From Stramonita haemastoma (lineage: Eukaryota; Mollusca; Gastropoda; Neogastropoda; Muricidae), in contig CM060329.1 in assembly GCA_030674155.1 (NCBI GenBank), positions 18,769,211 through 18,833,210 on the forward strand: a DNA stretch of 64,000 nt, written 5' to 3'. Below are positions 12,380 through 23,209 of this stretch, in pieces (positions within the stretch are counted from its first letter, which is position 1; the number at the start of each line of letters is the position of its first letter). The notes under the pieces were generated by a model. The model saw only the letters and a program-made list of their open reading frames with translations. It made no database searches and was not told where the DNA came from. Position numbers and translations under genes: made by a program.

Positions 12380-12466
12380 TCTCTCTCTCTGTCTCTGCCT
12401 CTGTGACTCTCTGTCTGTCTGTCTGTGTGTGTGTGTGTGTCTCTCTCTCTGTATACATATATATAA
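12380..12466. repeat. (CT)n-(CTGT)n-(GT)n-(CT)n compound microsatellite
   Basis: Short blocks of each dinucleotide, ending in 'gtatacatatatata'. Confidence 0.9.
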
Positions 12467-12617
12467 AGAAATAAACATATAACACACACCATCTTTTTAG
12501 ACTGTCATAATCAGGCGCGTAGCATAAAACTATCACATACAAATAGACTGTTTCAGTTACCGATTAGCCACTGATACTAAATCATGTTTCTAGTTTCACC
12601 GTTATTCTAATAGACTG

Positions 12618-12765
12618 ATGTCCAGTTTTGCCTGCAGCAAGTGTGGCAGAGACTGCCATGCACTGATTTGTCTTCTGAACCACTCCAGACGTTGGCCAAA
12701 AGAAGACTGTCAGGGAAAAACAAGGCGCAGCCGTCGTCTTCCGAGACAAAAGAAACCTGCTGTTC
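12618..12765 (+). pseudogene. Possible LINE C-terminal zinc-finger remnant
   Basis: The plus-strand frame from 12618 contains 'CSKCGRDCHALICLLNHSRR'. Its spacing C-x2-C then an aliphatic stretch then H matches the C-terminal finger of the large LINE at 40.8-41.2 kb, whose version has the SRIGLNSH core (Cys438, Cys441, His454, Cys458). Here the final Cys reads Trp. A downstream 'gtcgtcttccgagac' may be the old 3' end. Only about 25 codons are recognisable. This is a 5'-truncated remnant if real, and the alternative is a chance CxxC frame. Confidence 0.45.
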
Positions 12766-13125
12766 TAATAGCTAGGATTACTCGAAGTGCACAGTTTGTC
12801 ACCTTTAAAAACAGAGAAAAATCACTCTTTAGGAACAAAGTGTTCTTTAGAATGTGTTGAAGCAGTCCAAAGTCTTACTGGCTCTCTTGTAAAGGTATAA
12901 GATGTACAGTGCTAACCAGCAATCTTACAATTCTAAAAAAGAAAGAGTGGCCTAGGGTGAATTTTTGCCGGTAGCTGCAAATGGAGACAGCAGATTAGCA
13001 AGTGACTGTCGGCACGTGCTCATTGGAAACTTCCTTTACCGCACCATTAACTGACTGGTGACACTGTCCTGCCCCGTTCAATCGGCATTTTGATTTGTCC
13101 CATTCACACATCCATGCTCTCTAAT

Positions 13126-13128
<3 letters not shown>
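12766..13128. other. Intergenic, no feature recognised
   Basis: Nothing recognised. Confidence 0.45.

Positions 13129-13204
<76 letters not shown>
13129..13204. repeat. (CT)n microsatellite
   Basis: Uninterrupted CT, directly abutting a tail-I fragment on its right. Confidence 0.97.
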
Positions 13205-13206
<2 letters not shown>

Positions 13207-13268
13207 ACTGGATGTAAAACAGCACACGAGTGCATATTCATTATCCTCGAAATAAAAGAATTTCCCCA
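13205..13268 (+). mobile_element. Tail-I fragment between two (CT)n tracts
   Basis: 'ggactggatgtaaaacagc', 'acacgagtgcatattcatta' and 'cctcgaaataaaag' match the tail-I 3' end seen at 5686 and 13477. (CT)n lies on both sides, so this is only the last 60 bp of a retroelement. Confidence 0.75.
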
Positions 13269-13270
13269 AA

Positions 13271-13271
<1 letters not shown>

Positions 13272-13338
<67 letters not shown>
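13272..13338. repeat. (CT)n microsatellite
   Basis: Uninterrupted CT between two tail-I elements. Confidence 0.97.
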
Positions 13339-13341
<3 letters not shown>

Positions 13342-13582
13342 GATTTTGTCTTCTGAACGAGTGCATTTTTATTACCTTACCATATATAGTGTCCTTATTC
13401 TTGTGTGTTGTTTGGTACTGCGTAAAGTTTCATTGTTTAGTATCTTTTCAACTTGATGTATCCCTGAAAAGGGCGGGGACTGGATGTAAAAAAGCACACG
13501 AGTGCTTATCTATTATCCTCGAATAAAATACTTTGCCTTGCCTTGCCTTGCCTTGCCTTGCCTTGCCTTGCTGCCTTGCCTT

Positions 13583-13584
<2 letters not shown>
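13338..13584 (+). mobile_element. Tail-I retroelement 3' end, copy 2
   Basis: Closely matches 5551-5767 over its whole length, including 'tgtttggtactgcgtaaag', 'tgtatccctgaaaagggc', 'ggggactggatgtaaa' and a longer (CCTTG)n end. Like copy 1 it is followed immediately by (CT)n. High similarity between the two copies suggests a fairly recent common source. Confidence 0.65.
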
Positions 13585-13676
<92 letters not shown>

Positions 13677-13745
13677 CTCTCTCCCTCTCTCTCTCTGTCT
13701 CTCTCTCTTCTATGTGTATGTGTGTGTGCGTGCGCGTGCATGTGC
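13584..13745. repeat. (CT)n-(GT)n microsatellite
   Basis: CT repeat with two single-base interruptions, passing into GT with CG at the right end. Confidence 0.95.
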
Positions 13746-13959
13746 GCCCTCTTAGTCTCATGGTTATAGAGCTGAGGGGTGTGTATTGTTTTCATAAGAA
13801 ACAAAAAGAGACCAGGAGAAGAAAAAAGAGATAGAAAAAGAAACGTACAACATATGGAAAAATAAACAGTTCCTCGGTTCGAAATAAAGGTCCGCAACAA
13901 GGCAGTATAGTGTTTGGGCTTTTTTTTTTTTAATTGTTTAAAATGGAACGTTTTTAAAT

Positions 13960-14225
13960 CCTAACATTTTGTCTTCAGCTATAGCTGCTGCACACATGCA
14001 TGAAACTCAAGCAGACAGCACAATCAGACATAATTAGATTTTTATGCTGGGAGGAAGAAAGGAAAGTAATGAAATACCGATCTGAAGCGACGTAACTCTC
14101 ACGTGAATGTAACCAAGCCAATGCAGTGTGAAACATTGTCTGTTTTTTTTAAATTTAAACTTTTCAATCAGGGTACGTCCAGTCCAGTTTCTGTAACGTC
14201 TGTGCGGAATCAAATGCTTAACTTT
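13960..14225. repeat. Dispersed repeat family F, copy 1
   Basis: Co-linear with 17010-17345. Shared pieces are 'tcttcagctatagc'/'tttttagctatacg', 'acacatgcatgaaactcaag'/'aaacatgcgtgaaatcagtc', 'agacagcacaatcagacata'/'agacaacacaatcacacgca', a 'ggaggaagaaagg' block, and 'gtttctgtaacgtctg'. No head, tail or coding motif is recognised. Confidence 0.65.
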
Positions 14226-14530
14226 GTAATACTGTTTTTTTCTCTTTTAGTTCAGAGTGTATGAAAACAAATGCCCTGGTTCATTTGAGAACCATAATAA
14301 ATATCGTGAAAGAAGATTGAGAAGACTAATGAGATGAAAAGTAGTCTGACGGGAAGACATTCTGGAAGTGGAAGATGAGAAAGTTTCTCCTTGAAAATAG
14401 CTGGCTGGTCTGAAGGATAAGATAATGATCTGGTTGAACTTCATTACCGGAAAGTTCATTGATGTTAGCTATTGTCTTTGATGTTTGGATGACTGTCTGC
14501 ATGACAAAAGAACTTTGAAAGTATGGGATG
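14226..14530. other. Intergenic, no feature recognised
   Basis: A 20-odd base motif around 14461-14488 ('gctattgtctttgatgtttg') recurs with changes at 27190-27211, which may mark another old repeat. Confidence 0.4.
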
Positions 14531-14960
<430 letters not shown>

Positions 14961-15395
14961 GCGCATACGTTTGCTGACTTGAACACATGCTTGTTCAAGC
15001 ACATGGATATATCTTTGTGTACATATGTTTAAACGGTTAGCGCTTTTGGGGGGGGGGGCGGGAGACATACTCGATTTTTATGCATTTGTTTCACAGCTTA
15101 TGACTAACTGCATGGTACAACAACAACAAAACAATTTAGATACGTTTTACACATAATTTCAAACATTATTGAGACGTGAGTTGTTTGTGTTGTGGGGAAA
15201 TCTGTCGATTGTCATTATTACTGAACGTTTTGGCAGGAAGGGATAAAAGTGCTTCTCTCATTGAGTGCTCAGAAATCCAAAAACGAGGAAAGCAAAGAAG
15301 ACCTCAGTTTCTCAGTTTTGCTACCTGGGCTAGTTCAATTTATATCATGTACTTGCATGCTTGCAATCTCATGCAGCTTCAATTCTTTCTTTTGC
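14961..15395. other. Intergenic with poly-G run
   Basis: G run at about 15047-15058. No gene recognised. Confidence 0.45.
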
Positions 15396-15615
15396 ACTGA
15401 TCCCCCACAGCACGCCAAGGGCAGATTATTATTTCCCTTGTCTCCCCTTGATGTGCGGCACTAAAAAAAAAACCCATCCAAAACTGCAAGCTCAAAAACC
15501 GCGAGGGCTGGTGTCCCTCAAGGAAAGTAGAGAGATCAGGAGAGCGAGGTCACTTTGGGGACGATAAAGTGTTTAAAATGAAATCTACTGATGCTGCATA
15601 GCTAAGAGAGAATGG
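15396..15615 (+). repeat. Dispersed repeat family C, copy 4 (divergent)
   Basis: Starts with 'ctgatcccccacagcacgcc', 'aagggcagattattatttcc' and 'cttgtctccccttgatgtgc', almost the same as the 19528 copy, then diverges with only weak matches. It lacks the 'gatcaaaagtc' motif. Confidence 0.65.
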
Positions 15616-16440
15616 GAACAACCCTCCGAGCAGATACGAGAACAGAACAAAAATACTCAGGTTTGATGCGTAGAATTGATATGAGTGGAGTAGGAAATGC
15701 AGAAAATGAAAACAGAACTAATTGGGGAGTAAAATAGAACATTGTATTCAATTAACAATGTATTATGACCTTCTCTCAACAACAAACACTTAACAGTTAG
15801 AGTATGGCAAACATCTTTCTATCTAATGTAGTTATTGTTATTCCTGGCGGTGTTTTTGTTTGGTCAACATCCTCAAGATGTTGGAAAAACATGAAGAAAA
15901 GAGCAGAGAGGTAACACTTTGAGAAGAGTTTACTGGTTTCCTTCTCAAAAGAAAGCAACATTAGTCTTAACTGCCTCTCGCATTTCTTGCTTTTAGTGTC
16001 AAGATTTCAAAACTAAAAAACTGCAAGAATAATTGTTTTCTACATACGCCCTGCCTCAAATGGTGCACAACATTTCAAAATATTTTATTATTAGCAGAAA
16101 TGAGCGTGTCTAAGCACTCTTAACCGCATTAAAGGACTAAAACAAACTCTTCAACCATTGCATTTAGATCAAATGAATAATCACTCATTACAAAAAAAGC
16201 TCAACTCTTTAGATTGCGTTGAAAAAAAACCCCTGAAGATCCTCTCAGGCTATGTTTTGCAATATTCAAAATACCGGCTAAAAACCAGAAGATAGCAACA
16301 ACTCAAAACAATCTGGCTTAAAATAATATTTAGTAAGGAATTGCAAACAAAGAAAGCAGATCAATATAGCTATTAACATATGATCACTAGGGTCACACCA
16401 TTTTCTGTTATCCTTTCTTTCTGCTAATCCCTTTTTCCAT
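15616..16440. other. AT-rich intergenic, no feature recognised
   Basis: No repeat head, tandem array or coding motif noticed. Confidence 0.5.
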
Positions 16441-16766
16441 TCTTTTATTTCAAGGATGATGAATAAGCACTCTTGTGTTCTTTTAAATCCTGTCCCCATG
16501 TACATGCAGTTTTGTAAATTTTGTCAACCGTCCTACAAGCATACTCTCTTCCGAAAGGCTGAATGGGTTTTAACGTGTACTCAAGATGTTCTGCATGCAA
16601 CAGCACATGAGACCTCAGTTTATAGTCTCATACGAAATAGTTTTGAGGGAGTGGGGCCGGCACTGATGTTCACGCAAGGAGAAAAACCGCCATGAACTGG
16701 CGTCTTGGTGGTAGCTCAAACCCAGCCCACCAGATCACGATCGCATCGCTCTAACCACCGTGTGAA
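16441..16766 (-). mobile_element. SINE-A, tail-I type, near full length
   Basis: On the minus strand: an A box within 'ggtggttagagcgatg', a B box 'gggtttgagct', the body with 'catcagtgccggccc', 'atgagactataaactgagg' and 'gcagaacatcttgagtac', then the tail 'acaggatttaaaagaaca' and 'gagtgcttattcatcatcct'. It is non-coding and LINE-dependent. A plus-strand frame of 79 codons inside it is spurious. Confidence 0.82.
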
Positions 16767-17009
16767 CATGCATGTGTATGAATGTGGTGGCGCTTTTGTA
16801 CTTTGTTCTTACGAGAAAAAGCGAAAGCAATGATCAAAAAGAAACCAGAAAGGAAGGACAAAGTAGGGAAAAGGGAGAAATAAATCATTTGGATGATAAA
16901 AACAGTAGTTCTATAATAAATAATATCTTTTAAAGCAACCCATTAGTGTGGAATGAATACCTACAACAAAGCATTGTGATTTTCAAGTCTGGTTTTGAAA
17001 TATATTTTT

Positions 17010-17166
17010 TTTGGTCACAATTCTTGTTTTTAGCTATACGTGAACAAACATGCGTGAAATCAGTCAGACAACACAATCACACGCAATTATGCTTTTTTGG
17101 TGGAAGGAAGTTGGGAAAATAATGGATAACAACGTCTCTATGTCTCTCTCTGTCTCGTCTGTCTGC

Positions 17167-17227
<61 letters not shown>

Positions 17228-17345
17228 GACGCAACCTAAATCATACACAAATGTAGCAAAAGCAAATTTGTATGAAACGGTGTCCTCTCTTACGTAAACT
17301 TTTCAAGTGATTATGATTGTTTTAGTTTCTGTTATAACGTCACCT
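17010..17345. repeat. Dispersed repeat family F, copy 2, with internal (GTCT)n
   Basis: Co-linear with 13960-14225 but split by a (CT)n/(GTCT)n microsatellite at about 17134-17228. It lies immediately next to the LINE remnant at 17358-17577, so family F could be LINE untranslated sequence. That is an inference only. Confidence 0.6.
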
Positions 17346-17357
17346 ACACAAATCTCA

Positions 17358-17577
17358 TAGTCCCTTGGACCGTGTGGGCACCAATAAAGATCTTGCAACC
17401 AGCTTCTCCACTCCCAGAGGTCCTCTGTTTTCCGTAGCAAATCGTTCCACCCAAGGCCAGTCCACTCTCTGATATTGTCTCACCATCGTTTTCTCCCTCT
17501 GCCTCTTCGTCTCCCTCCCTTTACTGTTCCCTGTAGGACAGTTTTGGCCTGTTTAGATAGTTGTGTGACGTACCCGT
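17358..17577 (-). pseudogene. LINE reverse transcriptase ORF C-terminal remnant (HmRTE-like)
   Basis: Translating the minus strand from 17575 gives 'KTVLQGTVKGGRRRGR', then 'RKRW', an in-frame TGA at 17480-17482, then 'DNIREWTGL'. This is the basic C-terminal segment of endonuclease-reverse transcriptase LINEs. The LINE at 41.2-42.65 kb has the matching 'KTILQGTVEGKRRRGR' and 'DNIKDWTAQPL'. Only the last 70 or so codons remain, consistent with a 5'-truncated insertion. The stop and the drift downstream ('GLGWNDLLRKTEDLWEW') show it is dead. It is too short and broken to appear as an ORF. The orientation is opposite to the two large LINEs. Confidence 0.8.
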
Positions 17578-17818
17578 ACCACAACAACATATAGCAGCAA
17601 ATGTATAGTTCAGTAACGTCTGTTGTTCATGTGCAAAATGGAGTTTTTATAAATACAAAATTTTACAATTGACTTCCTGCTATGAAGAAAAACATATCTA
17701 GTCTTACATTATTACTGACTGTAAATCATACTCTTTAATGTTTGATTTTTTAAAATTCCATGTGTGTACTTTGAAAGTAAGTGCGTGCGTGCGTTCTTTT
17801 GTACCTATCTTCGCGTGA
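17578..17818. other. Intergenic, no feature recognised
   Basis: AT-rich. Nothing recognised. Confidence 0.4.
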
Positions 17819-17898
17819 TTGCTTGCTTGCTTGCTTGCTTCCTTGTTGCTTGCTTGCTTGCGCGCGCGCTGTGTGTGTGTGTATGTGTGTGTGTGTGC

Positions 17899-17933
<35 letters not shown>

Positions 17934-18059
17934 TGTGTGTCTCTGTGTGTCTGTGTGTCTGTGTATGTCTGTGTGTGTATATCTGTGTGTCTGTGTGTGA
18001 CTGTGTGTATCTATTGTGTGTATGTGTGTGTGTCTGTGTATGTATGTATGTACTGTGTG
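17819..18059. repeat. (GCTT)n-(GC)n-(GT)n microsatellite
   Basis: (GCTT)n at 17820-17862, a short 'cgcgcgcgc' run, then (GT)n with TCT interruptions. Confidence 0.95.
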
Positions 18060-18163
18060 TAAGGCTGCCTGCTTGAACGCATACCAGTTTATGCACATGT
18101 GCATGTCTTTAATTTGTGTATATGTGTGGTTGTTTTGATTAGGTCAGGTATGAACTTTCAGCT

Positions 18164-18326
18164 GCGCGCGCGGCGTGCGGCGTGCGTGCGTGCGTGCGTG
18201 CGTGCGTGCTCGCGCGCGCGGTCGTGCGTGTGTGTGTGTTGTGTGTGTGTGTGTGTGTGTGTTGTAATGGAGAGAGAGAGAGAAAGAGAGAGAAGAGAGA
18301 GAGAGAGAAAGAAAGAGATAGATGAG
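18164..18326. repeat. (GC)n-(GTGC)n-(GT)n-(GA)n microsatellite
   Basis: Alternating purine-pyrimidine CG/TG DNA, then GT, then interrupted GA. Confidence 0.93.
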
Positions 18327-18493
18327 AGGAGAGATATCCTGGAAGTGATGGCTGGAATCAGAGTATCTATACAAGTGCTTACTTGTACATTCAGACATAG
18401 AGAATAAGTTTGAAAGAAGGTAACCTTCAGTATGCATGGAAGTAGCTTATAGGTAATTGTGGTTGTAAACATCTCCAAAGTCGGAATGCAGTG

Positions 18494-18570
18494 ACTTAGT
18501 GGTGGAAAAAATCGGTTGCATACCCCAAAACCTCACCATTGGTTAACCTCGAGCTAGCAGGGGAGGAAGG
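18494..18570 (+). mobile_element. SINE-A tail-II fragment
   Basis: 'gcataccccaaaacctcacc' and 'attggttaacctcgagctag' followed by 'ggggaggaagg' match the tail-II end found in reverse at 29556, 33139, 35736 and 45474. Confidence 0.65.
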
Positions 18571-19202
18571 AATAGATGGTTGTAAACAAATGTGACAATG
18601 TAACCTGAGAGTGACTACTCTACCAAAGATTCAGAAAATGGGGACATAGAGCTTCAAGCTCCATATGGGATTTTTCCAGTATTTTGAGGGATATGATTTA
18701 ATGAGATAGTTTCGATTTGTATGCATTGTATGGACAGTCATGGTTAACCTCACTTACCAAATATAAAAAATCAATGTTATAAACGGGTTTTCTACTTGAT
18801 TTGAAATGTTCTTAAGACATACATTTTTTGTGTTTGGGAAATATTTTGAGAAGATTGCTATTTTTGTGATTTTTTGGGATGAGGAGGCAGGGGAAATGTA
18901 AGGGGTTGTTTGTTTGATTGCTTAGAAAAAAAGAAAAACAAGCAGAAGAACTAACGAAGGACCAATTTTTGCAAAACAGCCTAGCTAGATTAGTGCCCAT
19001 ATGATAAGAAATTATTTTTAAAACTCTACCATGCAATGTAAATCAATATATTGCTTTTCTTTTTGACAGAGTGTAAAGGATGAGTGTGCATTGATACATG
19101 CATTTTGCATGTATGTGTACTAATGCATGCTGGTTTCTTTGAATTGGAAAATCAAAACAAAAATGTCTCAACTCTTCTGACAACGAATTCATTAAAGAAA
19201 AT
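18571..19202. other. AT-rich intergenic, no feature recognised
   Basis: Nothing recognised. Confidence 0.45.
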
Positions 19203-19326
19203 CTCTCTCTGTCTCTGTCTCTCTCTCCCTCTCTTTCTCTTACACAGACACACACACACACACACAGACACACACAGACAGACACATACATGCATACACA
19301 CACTACACGTACACACACACATACAC

Positions 19327-19377
<51 letters not shown>

Positions 19378-19391
19378 CACACACACACACC
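19203..19391. repeat. (CT)n-(CA)n microsatellite
   Basis: Short CT block, then interrupted CA with CAGA and CG units. Confidence 0.95.
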
Positions 19392-19464
19392 GTTGGCTGT
19401 TTGTGATGATTTGGAGGTGGAGCTGATGACTACAGGAGGGCAGGGGGATATTATCGATAACGAG

Positions 19465-19745
19465 AGATGGGGGTCTGCCACGGTCTTCAATGACAGGCAG
19501 GGGACACCACCCACTTCATTTCCCCACAGTCTGCACTAATCCCCCACAACACGCTAGGCCCTGCCAAGGGCAGATAATTATTTCCCTTGTCTCCCCTTGA
19601 TGTACGTCACAAAATAACGACCGGATCAAAAGTCCTGTGAGCCTTAGTGTCTGCAGGAACAAAAACACATCAGCAGGCTGACGTCACCTCGAGGATAATT
19701 CAGTTTCTAAACTAAATATCTCTGTGTATCATAGAGTATAGGGAA
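19465..19745 (+). repeat. Dispersed repeat family C, copy 5 (most complete)
   Basis: Contains the left part 'gggtctgccacggtcttcaa' with 'tcatttccccacagtctgca', then 'acaacacgctaggccctgcc', 'aagggcagataattatttcc', 'cttgtctccccttgatgtac', 'ggatcaaaagtcctgtgagc' and 'gctgacgtcacctcgaggat'. The left part recurs in reverse at 46470-46735, so the family is at least 280 bp long. Confidence 0.75.
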
Positions 19746-20798
19746 AGGGGATCCACCCCTCTGAGCTATGCTATAAGGGGACAACAATGCTGAAAGAAAG
19801 GGAAGGCAAAATTGATCTAAATGTCAGACAAGGACGAAAGTCAAGATAAACATGTTTCGGAGATGAAGAAGAAGAATACTGTATCATACAACTAAGTGTT
19901 TTGTAGACACAGCAATCATTGCTTTTCCAAACAAAAAATTGAGTCGAGGGTAGAATGTTGCAAAGCCTTTTCATGTTTTGAAGTAATCACTTCTTTTTCT
20001 TTTCTTTTTGAATAAACTTGGCTTCTTTCAACTAACAGGAAAATACCAGGTCCAAATGAACGAAACTATTTATAATCATTTTCATCTTCTCCTTTATCTG
20101 CCTACCCTGACCTTGGTCTGCTTGGTCACATTGTGTGGGATGTGTAATGACTGGTCTTCTCCTGTGCTCCTGACTCTGCAAGAAATCTGCCCTAAGCTTC
20201 AGCCGACACATTAAGGACTTCAGAGCAAAGACCGTGACCAGTCTAACCAGCAACCCCTCTTGATGAAAGATATTGAGGATTAGTTTTACTATCGCGCTGG
20301 TCGCCCCTGCCTGTGCCGTGTTCACCACAGCTTCGGGCTGTGCCTGTCCTGTCCTGAATTCCCAACAGGAGAATATCCCAACAGTGACACGGCGTGGAGA
20401 TGGGGCTGAAATTTGAGAGGGTTTATTGGTTGATGACAAGATTTGTCTACCGTCTTTATTTGTAGAAAATTTGTATACTACAATGAAAAATTCTTGCAAG
20501 GTTAAAGCAAAGATTCTTCTCTCTGTGACTATCTGTAATCAAAGCCATCCTTGTACATTTCAAACCTAGATAAAGAAAGCCCATCCACTATGCTTACTGC
20601 CAAAAGACTATCAATCTTAAACTCCAAACCTGCCTGACATGGCGACGTCTCTGCTTTTTCATGCATTAAAACTGCCTTCCCCACTGTCTCTTTATCAGTC
20701 ACTGCTCGTTCATGGTCACCGTCACTATCGACCAACAAGAGACGACTGCTTTTCCCACCATCTATTTTCCATTCATACTTCCTCCCTAGCCATCTTTT
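19746..20798. other. Intergenic, no gene recognised
   Basis: A minus-strand frame of 155 codons (20032-20499) has no recognisable domain, and base composition does not set it apart. I treat it as chance. Nothing else is recognised. Confidence 0.4.
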
Positions 20799-21160
20799 GC
20801 ATCAAAAAACGAAAACAACTACCTTTTCATCGAAAAAAGAAAACAACTGCCGATTCATCGACGAACGAAAACATCTGCTTTTTCGTTGAAGAACAAACGC
20901 AACTATCTTTTCACGTTCAACAAAAACATCTACCTTTTCGTCGTTGAAAAAAAAACTGCCTTTCCGTTGGTGAGCAAAAACAACTGCCAATTCATCGAAG
21001 AACCAAATCAACTGTATTTTCATCCAAAAACTAAAGAAACACTGTCTTTTTCATCGAAAAACGAAAACGACTATCTTTTCAAAGAAGAACAAAAACGAGT
21101 GCCTTTTCACCGCTGAAGGAAACTGAAGGCCTATTCATCGAAGAACAAAAACGACTGGCT
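20799..21160. repeat. Degenerate 28-bp tandem array, about 13 units
   Basis: Units resemble 'ttttcatcgaagaacaaaaa' plus 'cgactgcc'. Lengths are 26-30 bp, mostly 28, and no two neighbours are identical. Both strands stay open for 60-100 codons because the unit is stop-poor. This is an old, unhomogenised array. Confidence 0.85.
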
Positions 21161-21776
21161 TCCCGACTACCCATTTTCCAATTATCTTACGTTAATGCTT
21201 ACCTTCGTCATCAAAGGATAACTCAAGTGTCGTTAAGAAGTTTTCTTGTCGCTATCTGGATTAGGATGTTCAACTGCATGAAACGGCTCCAAAAGGAGCT
21301 GGACGTTATTTTATAAAGCACTTACACTTAACACAGATGAAAACACGGCGAACAATAACGGCAACATAAAATATCAGTTCAATCAACTTTGATGTTTTTT
21401 TGGCTGATGTCTTTTTGGCCGTTACAGTGTTGAGGAGTTCAAACATTTCTAGTTGTTTTTCGTCCGGATTTTCCTAGTTAGCGACAAGAAAGCCCACTTA
21501 AGGACAGCACACACGACACACTGCTGTCCCTATCACCTGTTTTCCACGTTGTCTTCTACTGATTATCGAGCGAGAAGTTGTACCATCAGGGTGCACTGGC
21601 TACGTGCTTTGGCATACGTTTACTCATTAGCACTGCTGAGCAGGACGTAGGTTACAGCAAAATAATAGTTATTCAAGGGTACTTTGGGGAGCTTCCTGTG
21701 ACTGTATATCATTGATTTGGTCACCAGGATAGAGGAAGAATACAAGTAAGGTGGTGTCCTTTTGTATAATGCCGAA
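21161..21776. other. Intergenic, no feature recognised
   Basis: Nothing recognised. Confidence 0.45.
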
Positions 21777-22090
21777 GGTGGCAGGATGGTTAAAAAGTTT
21801 ACCTGCCAACAAGTAAACTGTGAGATTCTGAGTTCGATTCCCGGCCTCGCCCTTTCTTCCCAGCTTGACGAAAAAATCGAACTGAATGTTAAAGTCATTC
21901 GGATGAGACTATAAACCGAGGCCTCGTGTACAAACACATGCAGAACATCTTGCGCACACATTAAAAACCCGTTCCGCCATTCAAAAAAGCAGGCCACGGT
22001 GTGCGGGTACTGAGGTGTCGTGTTTAGACACCATCCCTGAGGGAAAATCGGGGAGTTGGAATCCCCAGGGCGGTTTGGGGCTGTGTATGC
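21777..22090 (+). mobile_element. SINE-A, tail-II type, divergent head
   Basis: The B box 'gagttcgattccc' is clear and the A box is degraded ('ggatggttaaaaagttt'). The body is well kept: 'attcggatgagactataaac', 'cgaggcctcgtgtacaaaca', 'catcttgcgcacacattaaa' and 'aaacccgttccgcc'. The tail-II start 'gtgtcgtgtttagacaccat' is present, and the end is lost. Confidence 0.8.
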
Positions 22091-22311
22091 AACGTTCTGG
22101 CAGCTCCAGCGACGGTACTGGAACCATTCGTACTGGTGATGACCTTTCCAATAGACCATTACAGCGATGCGGAGAGGGGAGGGGGTCTACTGCATGGGTA
22201 ACAGCTTGCCTTCTATATTTACTTACCCAAGCTTCGCACTCAAGTGTCTAGAGTGCAACTCCACAGTCTTCCGAGACTGATGGATGCCTACCTCCCTGCC
22301 TTCTGTTTGTG
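22091..22311. other. Intergenic, no feature recognised
   Basis: Nothing recognised between the SINE and the microsatellite. Confidence 0.4.
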
Positions 22312-22385
<74 letters not shown>

Positions 22386-22398
22386 TGTGTGTGTGTGT
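22312..22398. repeat. (GT)n microsatellite
   Basis: Nearly pure GT. Confidence 0.97.
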
Positions 22399-22460
22399 TT
22401 CAAGTCAAGTCAGAGTCAAGTCACAAACACTTTAATCATCCCTGAAGGGCAATTACAATG
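22399..22460 (-). mobile_element. LINE-like 3' tail fragment
   Basis: On the minus strand it reads 'aattgcccttcagggatgat', 'taaagtgtttgtgacttgac' and 'tctgacttgacttg'. This is the form of a LINE 3' end with a short TGACT-type repeat tail. It is wedged between two (GT)n tracts. Confidence 0.6.
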
Positions 22461-22517
22461 TGTGTGTGTGTGTGTGTGTGTGCGTGTGTGTGTGCGTGTA
22501 TGTGTGTGTGTGTGTTC
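22461..22517. repeat. (GT)n microsatellite
   Basis: GT with CG interruptions. Confidence 0.95.
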
Positions 22518-22638
22518 AAGAAAACAATTGTAATCGAAAAGCCGATACCTGTAGGCTCACAGACATAATTATGAAATGTGAGTAAGTGAAAACATTTGAG
22601 ACAAACCCTCAACCTACCTACCAATTCCATATCGCAAT

Positions 22639-22658
22639 GCACGCACACACACACACAA

Positions 22659-22689
<31 letters not shown>

Positions 22690-22848
22690 GCACATACATA
22701 CTCACACGCACATACATACACACACACGCACGCACGTATACGTCCATGTGCATGTACCTACTCACACATGCATACACACATCCATACACGTAAATATACA
22801 CACACGTATACACACGCAAACGCATGCTTGCACGCGCGTATACACGAT

Positions 22849-22881
<33 letters not shown>

Positions 22882-22917
22882 ACGCACACACACACACACA
22901 CCCACACACACACACAC
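22639..22917. repeat. (CA)n / (CG)n / (CATA)n compound microsatellite
   Basis: CA blocks surround a 16-bp run of alternating CG near 22676-22691 and CATA/CACG-type units. Confidence 0.95.
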
Positions 22918-23209
22918 TTGGAAGACCAAATATTCTCGGAATGTAATTTGCTCCTGTTCTGAGCCATTATCTTGTGAACATTTTTTTGTTCAATGTTCAG
23001 TTTTTAATTAAGTTTACAAAGAAAATGGCATTGAAATTCGAAGGGAACCATTAAATATAGTTTCGCGAAAACTGTTGATTACTGATTTTGCTGGGATTAT
23101 TTCCAAGTCTTCTGTAATTTTTTTATGGTAAGGTTTTTGTTTGTTTGTTCATTTGTTTGTTTAGTCTAATATTACCAAGTGTGAGTAGACTCTAAATTAA
23201 ACAACAACA
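22918..23209. other. Intergenic, no feature recognised
   Basis: AT-rich. Nothing recognised. Confidence 0.4.

Noticed and set aside
21620..22159. 179-codon minus-strand frame
   Set aside because: It lies across a SINE-A copy, and the peptide resembles translations of other SINE-A copies (for example 16456-16695 and 35853-36149), so it is SINE sequence read as protein.
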